Source: Streptomyces macrolidinus (GTDB lineage Bacteria; Actinomycetota; Actinomycetes; Streptomycetales; Streptomycetaceae). From it: DNA of 63,357 nt. Location: assembly GCF_023887685.1 (NCBI RefSeq), contig NZ_JAMWMR010000031.1:1-63357 (forward strand), in the 5' to 3' direction. Of this stretch, positions 23,721 through 32,505 are shown piece by piece (position 1 is the stretch's first letter; each line of letters opens with the position of its first letter). A program made the translations under genes and the position numbers. The notes below the pieces were generated by a model. It was not told where the DNA came from. It saw only the letters and a program-made list of their open reading frames with translations, and did not search any database.

Positions 23721-23966
23721 ATGATCAGGCGGATAGTCCACGACGTCACCGGTCCCGTCGGCCCCGCCGGCCTCACCCTGGCCCTGGCCGTGGCCCATGA
23801 CCTCCATGTCCCCGCGCCCCGTCGGCCGCTGGCCTGCGAGCTGCGCACCACCGTGGTGCGGACCCCGGAAGTGGCCGTCCCGCAACTGATGGGCCTGCGC
23901 ACCGGCCCCCGGCGGACCCACCGCCGCAAGGTGCCGCTGAACCGGCTCACCGCCGTCCTGGGCTGA
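23721..23966 (+). CDS. 81-residue protein between htrA-like gene and cssRS
   Basis: ATG 23721 has AAGGAG at good spacing. The product has a short hydrophobic stretch (GPAGLTLALAVAHDL), a Pro/Arg-rich middle and a basic C-terminus (TGPRRTHRRKVPLNRL). No family is recognised. Its position between an HtrA-like protease and a two-component system is suggestive of a role in the same envelope-stress response, but nothing in the sequence proves it. It could also be a fast-evolving or spurious gene. Confidence 0.55.
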   Translation: MIRRIVHDVTGPVGPAGLTLALAVAHDLHVPAPRRPLACELRTTVVRTPEVAVPQLMGLRTGPRRTHRRKVPLNRLTAVLG

Positions 23967-24095
23967 GCCGTCCGCCGTCCGCCGTGGAGCGGTCCCCGCC
24001 ACAGCACCTGGACGATCTCTCCGCCTCTGCCCGGAAACGTGCGAGTCTGAATGAGTGCAGCCCCGTCCGATCGCACCTTGAGGAACTCCACAGCC

Positions 24096-24827
24096 ATGAG
24101 CCCCGCCGAAGGCGACCGTGAATCCCAGCGCATCCTGATCGTCGACGACGAGCCCGCGGTGCGCGAAGCCCTCCAGCGCAGCCTCGCCTTCGAGGGGTAC
24201 GACACCGCGGTCGCCGTGGACGGCGCGGACGCCCTGGAGAAGGCGACCGGGTACGGGCCCGATCTGGTCGTCCTGGACATCCAGATGCCGCGGATGGACG
24301 GCCTCACCGCCGCCCGCCGGATGCGCGGCGCGGGCACCACCACCCCGATCCTCATGCTCACCGCCCGCGACACGGTGGGCGACCGCGTCACCGGCCTGGA
24401 CGCGGGGGCCGACGACTACCTGGTCAAGCCGTTCGAGCTGGACGAGCTGTTCGCCCGTATCCGGGCCCTGCTGCGGCGCAGCTCGTACGCGGCCACGGCG
24501 CTCGGCGCCGCGGAGGACGAGGCGCTGACGTTCGCCGACCTCCGGATGGACCTGGCGACACGCGAGGTCACCCGCGGCGGGCGGGCCGTGGAACTGACCC
24601 GTACGGAGTTCACGCTCCTGGAGATGTTCATGGCCCATCCGCGCCAGGTGCTCACCCGCGAGCAGATCCTCCAGGCGGTCTGGGGCTTCGACTTCGAGCC
24701 GTCGTCGAACTCGCTCGATGTGTATGTGATGTATCTGCGGCGCAAGACGGAGGCGGGCGGCGAGCCGCGCCTCGTGCACACCGTCCGCGGCGTCGGCTAT
24801 GTACTGCGGCAGGGCGGCGCCGAGTGA
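24096..24827 (+). CDS. cssR: CssR-type OmpR-family response regulator
   Basis: 243 residues from ATG 24096; ATG 24051 in frame is an alternative, and neither has ideal spacing to a Shine-Dalgarno. The receiver domain has the acidic pocket (ILIVDDEPAVREAL), phospho-acceptor D61 (VVLDIQMPRMDG) and the Lys loop DDYLVKPFELDE. The winged helix follows (ELTRTEFTLLEMFMAHPRQVL, SLDVYVMYLRRKTE). Location beside an HtrA-like protease matches the CssRS secretion-stress system of S. lividans/coelicolor as I recall it. The stop overlaps the kinase start by 4 bases. Confidence 0.85.
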   Translation: MSPAEGDRESQRILIVDDEPAVREALQRSLAFEGYDTAVAVDGADALEKATGYGPDLVVLDIQMPRMDGLTAARRMRGAGTTTPILMLTARDTVGDRVTGLDAGADDYLVKPFELDELFARIRALLRRSSYAATALGAAEDEALTFADLRMDLATREVTRGGRAVELTRTEFTLLEMFMAHPRQVLTREQILQAVWGFDFEPSSNSLDVYVMYLRRKTEAGGEPRLVHTVRGVGYVLRQGGAE

Positions 24828-26281
24828 TCAGACGATTCCGCGCCCTTCCGCTCCGCTCCCGGCTGGCCCTGCTGGTGGCGGCGGCCGTCGCGTTCGGTGT
24901 GGCGGCGGTGTCGGTGAGCTGCTGGTTCATCGTGCAGGGGAAGCTGTACCAGCAGGTGGACAGCAATCTGAAGAACACGAGCCAGCCCGTGCGGGCGGGG
25001 GCCCTCGCGACCGTGCTGGGCGACTGCACGACCACGCCCTCCGCGCAGGACGACCGCGGCCCCCAGCCCCGTACGTACTACACACAGGTGGTCACCACGA
25101 GCGGCGACTCCTGCGTCTACCCGAACTCGGCGGGCCTCGTCCAGGTCACCGGCAGCGACACCGACATCGCGAGGAACCCGGTGCGGGGCGTGCTCCACAA
25201 CGGCACCGACAGCAAGGGCAACGCGGTACGGGTCCTGACGACACCGCTGGTCAGCGAGGGTCCGGCGGGCCCGCAGCTCTACCAGGACTACGCGCTGCTC
25301 GTCGCCTACCCGCTCCAGGACACCACGAAGACCCTGAGCGATCTGGCGCTGCTCCTGCTGATCGTGTCCGGTCTCGGGGTCATGGGCGCCGGGGCCGTGG
25401 GCCTCGCCGTGGCCCGCGCCGGGCTGCGTCCCGTCGACAAGCTCACGGCGGCCGTCGAGCACATCGCCCGCACCGAGGACCTGACCACCAGGATCCCGGT
25501 GGACCAGCACAGCGAGGACGAGATCGCCCGTCTCTCCCGCTCCTTCAACTCCATGACATCGGCCCTGGCCAGCTCGCGCGACCTCCAGCAGCAGTTGATC
25601 GCGGACGCGGGCCATGAGCTGCGGACGCCCCTCACCTCGCTGCGCACCAACATCGAACTGCTCTCCCGCAGCGAGGAGACGGGCCGCCCGCTGCCCGCGG
25701 AGGACCGCCGGGCGCTGCTCACCTCGGTGACGGCGCAGATGTCGGAGCTGGCGTCCCTGATCGGGGATCTGCAGGAGCTCTCGCGGCCGGAGAAGGGCCA
25801 GCACACCGGGAAGGCGCAGGTGCTGGCCTGGCAGGACATCGTCGAGACCGCCCTGGGCCGCGCCCGGCTGCGCGGCCCGGAACTGACGATCAACGCCGAC
25901 CTCAGGCCGTGGTACGTCCGCGCGGAGCCGTCCGCGCTGGAGCGGGCGGTCGTGAACATCCTGGACAACGCGGTGAAGTTCAGCCCCGACGGCGGCACGG
26001 TCGAGGTCTCACTGGCGGACGGCACCCTCACGGTGCGCGATCACGGTCCCGGGATCGCGGCCGAGGAACTCCCCTATGTCTTCGACCGGTTCTGGCGCTC
26101 GCCCACGGCGCGCGCGCTGCCGGGCTCGGGGCTCGGCCTGTCGATCGTGGCCCGCACGGTCCAGCAGGCGGGCGGCGAGGTGGCCCTGACCCCGGCCGAG
26201 GGCGGGGGGACGGTGGCCACGGTACGGCTGCCGGGGGCGCCGACCCCGCCGCCTGCGGTGGCGCGGGAAGCGCTTCCCTGA
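24824..26281 (+). CDS. cssS: CssS-type sensor histidine kinase
   Basis: 485 residues from GTG 24824 (GTGA overlap with cssR). Two transmembrane helices (residues 12-33 and about 172-196) flank an extracytoplasmic sensor domain of about 135 residues with two Cys (GDCTTT, GDSCVYP). HAMP follows (LRPVDKLTAAVEHIAR), then the H-box DAGHELRTPLTSLRTN, N-box VVNILDNAVKFS, and DHGPGIA, FDRFWR, GSGLGLSI. It would sense misfolded secreted protein and phosphorylate CssR. The name rests on position and domain content. Confidence 0.85.
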   Translation: MIRRFRALPLRSRLALLVAAAVAFGVAAVSVSCWFIVQGKLYQQVDSNLKNTSQPVRAGALATVLGDCTTTPSAQDDRGPQPRTYYTQVVTTSGDSCVYPNSAGLVQVTGSDTDIARNPVRGVLHNGTDSKGNAVRVLTTPLVSEGPAGPQLYQDYALLVAYPLQDTTKTLSDLALLLLIVSGLGVMGAGAVGLAVARAGLRPVDKLTAAVEHIARTEDLTTRIPVDQHSEDEIARLSRSFNSMTSALASSRDLQQQLIADAGHELRTPLTSLRTNIELLSRSEETGRPLPAEDRRALLTSVTAQMSELASLIGDLQELSRPEKGQHTGKAQVLAWQDIVETALGRARLRGPELTINADLRPWYVRAEPSALERAVVNILDNAVKFSPDGGTVEVSLADGTLTVRDHGPGIAAEELPYVFDRFWRSPTARALPGSGLGLSIVARTVQQAGGEVALTPAEGGGTVATVRLPGAPTPPPAVAREALP

Positions 26282-26289
26282 AGACCGCA

Positions 26290-26336
26290 GCGGTCCGCCC
26301 CCGTCACCGCCTGTGCGCGGGACGGGGAGGGACCGC
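26290..26336. terminator. Bidirectional terminator between cssS and the nucleotidase gene
   Basis: GCGGTCCGCCCCCGTC (26290-26305) pairs with GACGGGGAGGGACCGC (26321-26336) with two mismatches over a 15-base loop. It occupies the 61-base gap between the two convergent stops. Confidence 0.65.
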
Positions 26337-26342
26337 CGGGTG

Positions 26343-28142
26343 TCACTGCTGGACGGTGATCCGGTCCGCGGTCGGCACCGCGTAGGGCGCCGAGGCCGAC
26401 GAGTTGGCCGTCAGATACGTCCCGAACGCCTCCAGGTCGTCGCCGCCGATCAGCATGTTCGTGCCCTTGCCCAGCTCGGTGAAGCCGTCGCCGCCGCCCG
26501 CGAGGAAGGAGTTCATCGCGACACGGTAGGTGGCGGCCGGGTCGATCGCGCTGCCGTTCAGCCTGACCGAGTCCGTGACCACGCGCGCGGCACCCGACTT
26601 CGTCAGGTCCAGCGTGTAGGTCAGGCCCTCGGACACCTGAAGGATCTTCGGCGAGGCCTCGTTCGCGCCGCTGACCTGCTGCTGCAGCGCGGTGATCACC
26701 TGGGTGCCGGTCAGGTCGACCAGGTTCACGGTGTTGGCGAACGGCTGGACCGTGTACGCCTCCCCGTACGTCACCACACCGTCACCCTCGCTGCCGCTCG
26801 CCGCGTAGGTGAGCGGCGCGCGGATGCCGCCGGGGTTCATCAAGGCGAGGTCCGTCCCGGGGTCGAGGGACTTGGCGTACGCGAGCTGCGCGTCCGCGAT
26901 CAGGTCACCCAGCGGGGACTCGGTGCCCTTGGTGTCGATCTCGCCCGCGATGTAGCCCACGGGCCGGGAGGCGACCGGCGCGGCGAGCGTGTTCCACCGG
27001 TCGATCAGCCCGGTGATGTCGGAGGCCTTGGCGACGTCCCGGGTGACCACGTGGTTCGCGGACTTCACCGCCGTACGGACGACGTCACCGGTCGCGCGGT
27101 CGTACGTCAGCGTCGTGTCCGTGTACAGGCGGCCGAACGAGGACGCCGAGGTCACCATGCGGGGCCGGCCCGCCGGGTCGGGGATCGTGCACACGTACGC
27201 CTGGTGGGTGTGGCCGGTGACCAGCGCGTCCACGGCCGGGGTGACGTTCTTGGCGATGTCCGCGATCGGGCCGGAGATGCCGTCGCCGGGACCCGGGCTG
27301 TCGCAGTCGTAGTTGTAGTCGCCCGACGCGGGCATGCCGCCCTCGTGGATCAGCGCGACGATCGACTGGACGCCCTGCTTCTGCAGCTCCTTGGCGTACT
27401 TGTTGATCGCCTCCACCTCGTCGCCGAACTTCAGGCCCTTGACGCCCTCGGCGGAGACGATGTTCGGCGTGCCCTTCAGCGTCACCCCGATGAAGCCGAT
27501 CTTGACGCCGGACTTCTTCCAGACCCAGTACGGCGCAAGGAGCGGCTTGCCGGTCTTCTCGTCCGTCACGTTCGCGGTCAGATAGGGGAAGTTCGCGCCC
27601 TTGAACTTCTGGCTCTTGTCGTAGCAGCCGTCCTCGGGGTGGCAGCCGCCGTTCTGGAGTCGCGCCAGTTCCTTCGCGCCCTCGTCGAACTCGTGGTTGC
27701 CGACGCTGGTGACGTCCAGGTCCAGCTTGTTGAGCGCGTCGATGGTCGGCTCGTCGTGGAACAGCCCGGACAGCAGCGGCGAGGCGCCGACCATGTCACC
27801 GGCTCCGGCCGTGACGGAGTACGCGTGGCCCTGGCGCGCCTGCCGCAGATGCGTGGCGAGGTACTCCACGCCGCCCGCGTCGACGGTCTTGGTGGTGCCG
27901 TCGGCCTCGTGCTCGGTGACCCGGCCCGACGAGCCGGTGGGCGGCTCCAGGTTGCCGTGCAGGTCGTTGAACGACAGCAACTGCACATCCTGGTAGCGAC
28001 CCGACTGCGGGTTGCCCTGACCGGTCCTGTTCTCCTGCGCGTCGGCCGGCAGCGCCGACACCAGGGCGCCCACGGTGGCGAGGCTCGCTGCGGCCCCGAG
28101 GATGCGGTGCATACGTCTGTGCCGGTCTGTCGTCGGTGGCAT
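26343..28142 (-). CDS. Secreted 5'-nucleotidase/metallophosphatase
   Basis: 599 residues. A signal peptide (HRILGAAASLATVGALVSALPADAQ) leads to a metallophosphatase domain with LLSFNDLHGNLEPP, GAGDMVGASPLLSG, VGNHEFDEG and VTGHTHQAYV, then a 5'-nucleotidase C-terminal domain (NPGGIRAPLTY, FANTVNLVDLTGTQ, NSFLAGGGDGF). It should release phosphate from extracellular nucleotides, fitting the nearby phosphate genes. GGGGAG precedes ATG 28142. No PHO box was obvious upstream. Confidence 0.92.
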   Translation of the reverse strand: MPPTTDRHRRMHRILGAAASLATVGALVSALPADAQENRTGQGNPQSGRYQDVQLLSFNDLHGNLEPPTGSSGRVTEHEADGTTKTVDAGGVEYLATHLRQARQGHAYSVTAGAGDMVGASPLLSGLFHDEPTIDALNKLDLDVTSVGNHEFDEGAKELARLQNGGCHPEDGCYDKSQKFKGANFPYLTANVTDEKTGKPLLAPYWVWKKSGVKIGFIGVTLKGTPNIVSAEGVKGLKFGDEVEAINKYAKELQKQGVQSIVALIHEGGMPASGDYNYDCDSPGPGDGISGPIADIAKNVTPAVDALVTGHTHQAYVCTIPDPAGRPRMVTSASSFGRLYTDTTLTYDRATGDVVRTAVKSANHVVTRDVAKASDITGLIDRWNTLAAPVASRPVGYIAGEIDTKGTESPLGDLIADAQLAYAKSLDPGTDLALMNPGGIRAPLTYAASGSEGDGVVTYGEAYTVQPFANTVNLVDLTGTQVITALQQQVSGANEASPKILQVSEGLTYTLDLTKSGAARVVTDSVRLNGSAIDPAATYRVAMNSFLAGGGDGFTELGKGTNMLIGGDDLEAFGTYLTANSSASAPYAVPTADRITVQQ

Positions 28143-28380
28143 GTGCTCCCCTGAGGTGTGCGCGCTGTTCCGCCAGGTGTGCGCGGCCGGACCCGCCGGC
28201 CGCGACTGTGCTGTCCGGTCTGTCCGGACCTGACCGTCTCGCGTGCGCCGCATGAGGAGCGCGCCGAAACCGTCGCTCGCGCAGCCTAGGGTCAACGCGC
28301 GTAGCGGAACAGGGGTCCTGGGTTACAACAAGGCGTCATATGCCTCTCGATTCCCGCGTGGCCCCTTTACTCTCGTACTC

Positions 28381-29319
28381 ATGACCAGCGACGACTCCGC
28401 ACGCCCGGCATCGCCCCGCTCCATCGACACCGTCGGCGCGCTCTCGCCCGAACAGGCCGAGTCCGTGCTCGCGTTGCTCACCGAGGCCGCCCGGATCGAC
28501 GGGCAGCCGGCCGTGTCCGAGCAGGGACGCCTGCAACTGCGCGGCGGTGAGCGGGAGGGCGTCTCCCATCTTCTGCTGACGACCGGCGACACACTCGTCG
28601 GATACGCGCAACTGGAGGACACCGACCCGGTGGAGGCCCCGGCCGCCGAGCTGGTCGTGCACCCCTCGTACCGCGGCCATGGGCACGGCCGGGCCCTCGG
28701 CTCCGCGCTCCTCGCCGCCTCCGGCAAGCGACTGCGGGTGTGGGCGCACGGCGGTCACTCCGCGGCCCGGCATCTGGCCCAGGTGCTCGGCCTCACCCTC
28801 TTCCGCGAACTGCGCCAGATGCGCCGCCCGTTGACCGACCTCGACCTGGCCGAGCCGAAGCTGCCCGACGGCGTCACCGTGCGCACCTTCGTGCCCGGCC
28901 GGGACGACGCGGCCTGGCTCGCCCTCAACGCGTCCGCGTTCGCCCACCACCCCGAGCAGGGCTCGCTGACCCAGCGCGACCTGGACGACCGGATGGCCGA
29001 GGCGTGGTTCGACCCGCAGGGCTTCTTCCTCGCCGAACGCGAGGGCGAGCACGGCCCGGAACTCATCGGCTTCCACTGGACCAAGGTCCACGCCGAGGAG
29101 CAGCTCGGCGAGGTGTACGTCCTCGGCGTCCGCCCCGGCGCCCAGGGCGGCGGCCTCGGCCGCGCCCTCACCACGATCGGCCTGCGGCATCTGGCGGCCC
29201 AGGGCCTGCCGACCGTGATGCTGTACGTCGACGCGGACAACAAGGCCGCGCTCACCGTCTACGAACGGCTGGGCTTCACGACCCACGAGACGGACCTGAT
29301 GTACCGGACGGAGACCTGA
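28381..29319 (+). CDS. mshD: Mycothiol synthase
   Basis: 312 residues, the usual MshD length, made of two tandem GNAT domains: an N-terminal degenerate one (ELVVHPSYRGHGHGRALGSALL) and a C-terminal active one (VYVLGVRPGAQGGGLGRALTTIGLRHL, LYVDADNKAALTVYERLGF). It acetylates Cys-GlcN-Ins with acetyl-CoA, the last step of mycothiol synthesis. ATG 28381 follows TACTCT by 8 bases without a Shine-Dalgarno, so the transcript may be leaderless. It is divergent from the 5'-nucleotidase gene. Confidence 0.94.
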   Translation: MTSDDSARPASPRSIDTVGALSPEQAESVLALLTEAARIDGQPAVSEQGRLQLRGGEREGVSHLLLTTGDTLVGYAQLEDTDPVEAPAAELVVHPSYRGHGHGRALGSALLAASGKRLRVWAHGGHSAARHLAQVLGLTLFRELRQMRRPLTDLDLAEPKLPDGVTVRTFVPGRDDAAWLALNASAFAHHPEQGSLTQRDLDDRMAEAWFDPQGFFLAEREGEHGPELIGFHWTKVHAEEQLGEVYVLGVRPGAQGGGLGRALTTIGLRHLAAQGLPTVMLYVDADNKAALTVYERLGFTTHETDLMYRTET

Positions 29320-29339
29320 GGGCCCCTGCGCGGGCGGCG

Positions 29340-30074
29340 TCAACGGTGGGCGGCGCGGGCCGCCGACCGGTGCGTGTCCTCCAGCCGGAGCCGGTGCTTG
29401 CGTACCGGCTCCGACTGGAGGGCCGCGCCCGCCAGAAGGGCGAGCGTCAGCAGGGCCGCCCAGCGCTGATGCGCCACCGCCCAGCTCGCGGCGTCCGCCT
29501 GGACGAACAGCGCCCCTGACGTGGGGAGCAGCGTCGCCAGCAGCGTGCAGGTCAGCAGCGTCCCCGCCACCGCCACCCCGGGCCGCGGCGTGTCGCTGAA
29601 CCGTACGGCGCACGCGGCACCGGAGAGCGCCAGGACCACCAGCGCCGCCGCCTCCAGGGTGAGGTCGCCGGCCGGGGGCCGTATCCGCTCCGGTACGAGC
29701 AGCAGGGCCGCTGCCCAGCTCGACGCCGCGAGCGGGGCGACGAGCACCAGCCGCACTCCGCTGCGCACCACCCGCCGGATCGGCACCACGGCGGTGGTGT
29801 CCCGCGCCGGATCGTCCAGCAGGAACGCCAGGCCCAGGGCCAGGCCGACCGCGGCGACCCGCAGGAGGAAGACGGCCAAGGCGGTACCGACCCCCTCCTG
29901 CGTCAGCCGGGTGAACCAGCCGAGGACCGGGCCCAGCCCGGCGGCGGCACCGAGCACCCCCCAGGGCAGCGACCGCCCCACGGGCGGGACAAGGGCCGCG
30001 ATCCCCGCGCATCTAAGTCCCCTCTGCCCCGCCCTCCGGGCGGACGACGCTACTTTCGCATCACGCCCTAGCAC
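29340..30074 (-). CDS. Membrane protein, last gene of the ECF-sigma/ABC operon
   Basis: 244 residues from GTG 30074, preceded by a GGAGGAGG run. About six hydrophobic helices (for example GVGTALAVFLLRVAAVGLALGLAFLL and LEAAALVVLALSGAACAV). It overlaps the preceding permease stop by 7 bases. It resembles the membrane parts of ABC-2 exporters in size and hydrophobicity but has no clear motif. It is probably a second permease subunit of the ABC system encoded upstream. Confidence 0.72.
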   Translation of the reverse strand: MLGRDAKVASSARRAGQRGLRCAGIAALVPPVGRSLPWGVLGAAAGLGPVLGWFTRLTQEGVGTALAVFLLRVAAVGLALGLAFLLDDPARDTTAVVPIRRVVRSGVRLVLVAPLAASSWAAALLLVPERIRPPAGDLTLEAAALVVLALSGAACAVRFSDTPRPGVAVAGTLLTCTLLATLLPTSGALFVQADAASWAVAHQRWAALLTLALLAGAALQSEPVRKHRLRLEDTHRSAARAAHR

Positions 30075-31639
30075 GACCCCTCCTCCCCAGCGGCTCCCTT
30101 CTCCTCGGCGGCTGCCTTGCCGGCCGGCACCCCGAGCAGCTCCGCCACCTGGGTCAGCGAGGTCTTCGGGGACGTCAGCTCCGCCCAGTGCGTCTTCATC
30201 CGGGCCGTGACGCTGTAGCGCGGACGCTTCAGGAGGTCCCGGACGATCCGGGTCTGTTCGGTGCTCATCAGGACCGGGTCCGTGATGCTCAGCGCGCCGG
30301 CGGAGCCGGTGACGCTGTTGTCGATGCGGACGTCGCGGAGCGCCGTCATCGGGTCGTCCTGCGCGGCCAGCGCCAGCCACATGACCGTCACCACGCGGGC
30401 GTCGCACATCTTGGAGGCCGCCTCCTCGTCCCCCGCCACCAGGACCGACGCGACTCCGACGGCGAACTCGGGGACGCGGGTGCCGCCCCAGCGCGTACCG
30501 GCCGTGATCTCGCCCGGGGTCCGCAGCGGCATGATGGCGGAGTCGTCCGTCAGGTTGTAGACGACCGGTATCCGCTGCCGGATCGTCAGCCGTGCTCCTC
30601 GGGCGCCCCCGCCCGTGAGGCCCTGGACGCGGTCCACGACCTGCGCCCAGTCGTCCCGCCAGGCGGTCCACTCCGGGAACGAGCAGTACGTCGACCGGTG
30701 GTGCGTCACACAGGACTGGGCGGTGACCGGCGCATGGCTCGCCTTCGTCCGGGCCGCGGTCAGGGCGGCGTCATGGCTCGGGGACTGCCCGGCGACCCCG
30801 CCGACCGTGGCAGCGAGGGCCACTGCCGTGCCCGCCTTCACCAGGCGCGTACGTCCCCCGCTCAGCAGGAGCGTGACGCACAGCAGCAAGGCGGTCAGGC
30901 CCGCCAGATACAGGACGTGCCAGCCGGCCGGGCGGCCGAGGAGCGCGGAGGGGATCGGGTCGAGCCCGTTCTCGGAGACCACGGGGTTCAGCCAGTCCAG
31001 CCACTGCGAGTGCTCCGGGTCCGGGCCGGTGAAGAGGGAGGCGGCCAGGGACGCGATGCCGCCCAGGGCCACGACGACGGCACCGCCGAGCACGCTCGGG
31101 ATCACCCGCGCGGCCAGCACCCCCACGATCCCGGCGGCCAGCGTCACCAGCGGCCCCACCGCCAGCTCGGCGACCGAACCGTGGCCGACCGCGCCCGGCT
31201 TCAGCGCCGTCCAGGCGAACTCGACCGCGACGATCAGCGCGGTGAGCGCGGCGAGCGGCACCACCGACAGCGCGTGCGCGAGCGTGCGCCGCCAGGGCTC
31301 CATGACCAGGATGTCGAAGTGCTGGTCGGTGCCCTGGCGCCGGGAGCGCTGCGCGGTGATGTTCGCGGCGAGGAGGACGACGAGGGCCAGGGCCAGGGTG
31401 CCGGGCTGCGTCGCGCGGTCCGCGTAGTGCAGGACGGGGTAGCGGTCCATGCCGTTCTCGGGGAACAGCAACTGCCAGTACGTATAGCCCGCGTACAGCA
31501 GGAAGACGACCAACACCGTGGGCTGCCGCAGGAGTTCGCGGGCCTCGAAGCGGGCCAGCGCGAGGACCGCCGCGGCCGGGCGGCGTCCGGTCCGCAGGGG
31601 TTCCGAGACCGTGGGGGCCTGGTCGATGACGGCGCTCAT
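30068..31639 (-). CDS. ABC-2-type permease with large C-terminal extracytoplasmic domain
   Basis: 523 residues. Six or so membrane helices in residues 40-300 (ARFEARELLRQPTVLVVFLLYAGY start pattern, then LALVVLLAANITAQ) follow the ABC-2 plan. Residues 320-520 form a soluble domain with paired Cys (TAQSCVTHHRSTYCSF). ATG 31639 overlaps the ATPase stop (ATGA). The extra soluble domain is unusual for ABC-2 permeases and may sense or bind a ligand outside the membrane. Substrate unknown. Confidence 0.8.
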   Translation of the reverse strand: MSAVIDQAPTVSEPLRTGRRPAAAVLALARFEARELLRQPTVLVVFLLYAGYTYWQLLFPENGMDRYPVLHYADRATQPGTLALALVVLLAANITAQRSRRQGTDQHFDILVMEPWRRTLAHALSVVPLAALTALIVAVEFAWTALKPGAVGHGSVAELAVGPLVTLAAGIVGVLAARVIPSVLGGAVVVALGGIASLAASLFTGPDPEHSQWLDWLNPVVSENGLDPIPSALLGRPAGWHVLYLAGLTALLLCVTLLLSGGRTRLVKAGTAVALAATVGGVAGQSPSHDAALTAARTKASHAPVTAQSCVTHHRSTYCSFPEWTAWRDDWAQVVDRVQGLTGGGARGARLTIRQRIPVVYNLTDDSAIMPLRTPGEITAGTRWGGTRVPEFAVGVASVLVAGDEEAASKMCDARVVTVMWLALAAQDDPMTALRDVRIDNSVTGSAGALSITDPVLMSTEQTRIVRDLLKRPRYSVTARMKTHWAELTSPKTSLTQVAELLGVPAGKAAAEEKGAAGEEGSC

Positions 31640-32505
31640 GCGGACATCGCCTCCACCGACTGCGCGTCGAGAGCGAGCAAGTAGCCGTCCTCCAGGGTGG
31701 GTTCGAGAAGATCGGCGCCCTGGGGCGGGTCGCCGACGTTGCGGAAGGTGCCCAGGCCCGTCCGCCAGCCCGCGCGGGCCTGCGGGTCGCGCTCCGTACT
31801 GCTCCACACCCGACCCGCCGCCCGTGCGGTCAGCTCGGCCGGGGTGCCCTCGAAGCGGACGTGGCCCTGGGCCATGACGATGACGCGCTGGCAGAGCATC
31901 GCCACGTCCTCGGTCTGATGCGTGGACAGCAGCACCGTCCTGTGCCGGCCCGCCTCGGCGATCACCTCCCGGAACTGCATGCGCTGTTCGGGGTCGAGGC
32001 CCACGGTCGGTTCGTCGAGCAGCAGCAGGCCCGGATCCCCGAGGAGCGCGGCGGCCAGGGCCACACGCTGGCGCATTCCGCCGGAGAGCCGCTTGATGCG
32101 CTTGCCGCGCACCTCGGAGAGGTTCACTGCGTCCAGCACGCGCCGCACCTCGCGGTGGCGGGCGGACCGGTCGGCGAACTCCTTGAGGATCGCCACGTAG
32201 TCGACGAACGCGAACGCCGTGAAGTCCGGGTGGAAGCCGGGGTTCTGCGGCAGATAGCCCAGGCGGCGCCGCACCTCTTGGCGGCCCGCGCCCGTGCCCG
32301 GGTCGTGCCCGAGCACCGTGAAGGCGCCTCGGTCGGGGGGCACGGCGGTGGCGAGCACCCGCAACAGGGTCGTCTTGCCCGCGCCGTTGGGCCCGAGCAG
32401 CCCGGTGACACCCTCCTGGAGACGTACGGAGACGTTGTCGAGCGCCGGGCTGCCGCCGTAGCGCACGGTCAGGCCGGAGCCCGAGACGGTGGGACGGGTG
32501 GTCAT
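31636..32505 (-). CDS. ABC transporter ATP-binding protein
   Basis: 289 residues with Walker A GPNGAGKTT, Q-loop YLPQNPGFHPDFTAF, signature LSGGMRQRVALAAALL, Walker B LLLLDEPTVGLD and switch His STHQ. The CcmA/ABC-2 exporter class fits its neighbours. The start ATG overlaps the anti-sigma stop (ATGA). The last 60 residues are an extension beyond the core ATPase. It should energise the two membrane proteins downstream. Confidence 0.93.
   Translation of the reverse strand: MTTRPTVSGSGLTVRYGGSPALDNVSVRLQEGVTGLLGPNGAGKTTLLRVLATAVPPDRGAFTVLGHDPGTGAGRQEVRRRLGYLPQNPGFHPDFTAFAFVDYVAILKEFADRSARHREVRRVLDAVNLSEVRGKRIKRLSGGMRQRVALAAALLGDPGLLLLDEPTVGLDPEQRMQFREVIAEAGRHRTVLLSTHQTEDVAMLCQRVIVMAQGHVRFEGTPAELTARAAGRVWSSTERDPQARAGWRTGLGTFRNVGDPPQGADLLEPTLEDGYLLALDAQSVEAMSA

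Noticed and set aside
29340..30671. A 443-codon frame covering the last two operon genes
   Set aside because: Its first 199 codons are antiphase to the permease gene with membrane motifs in the other frame; the real start is GTG 30074 behind a strong ribosome site.
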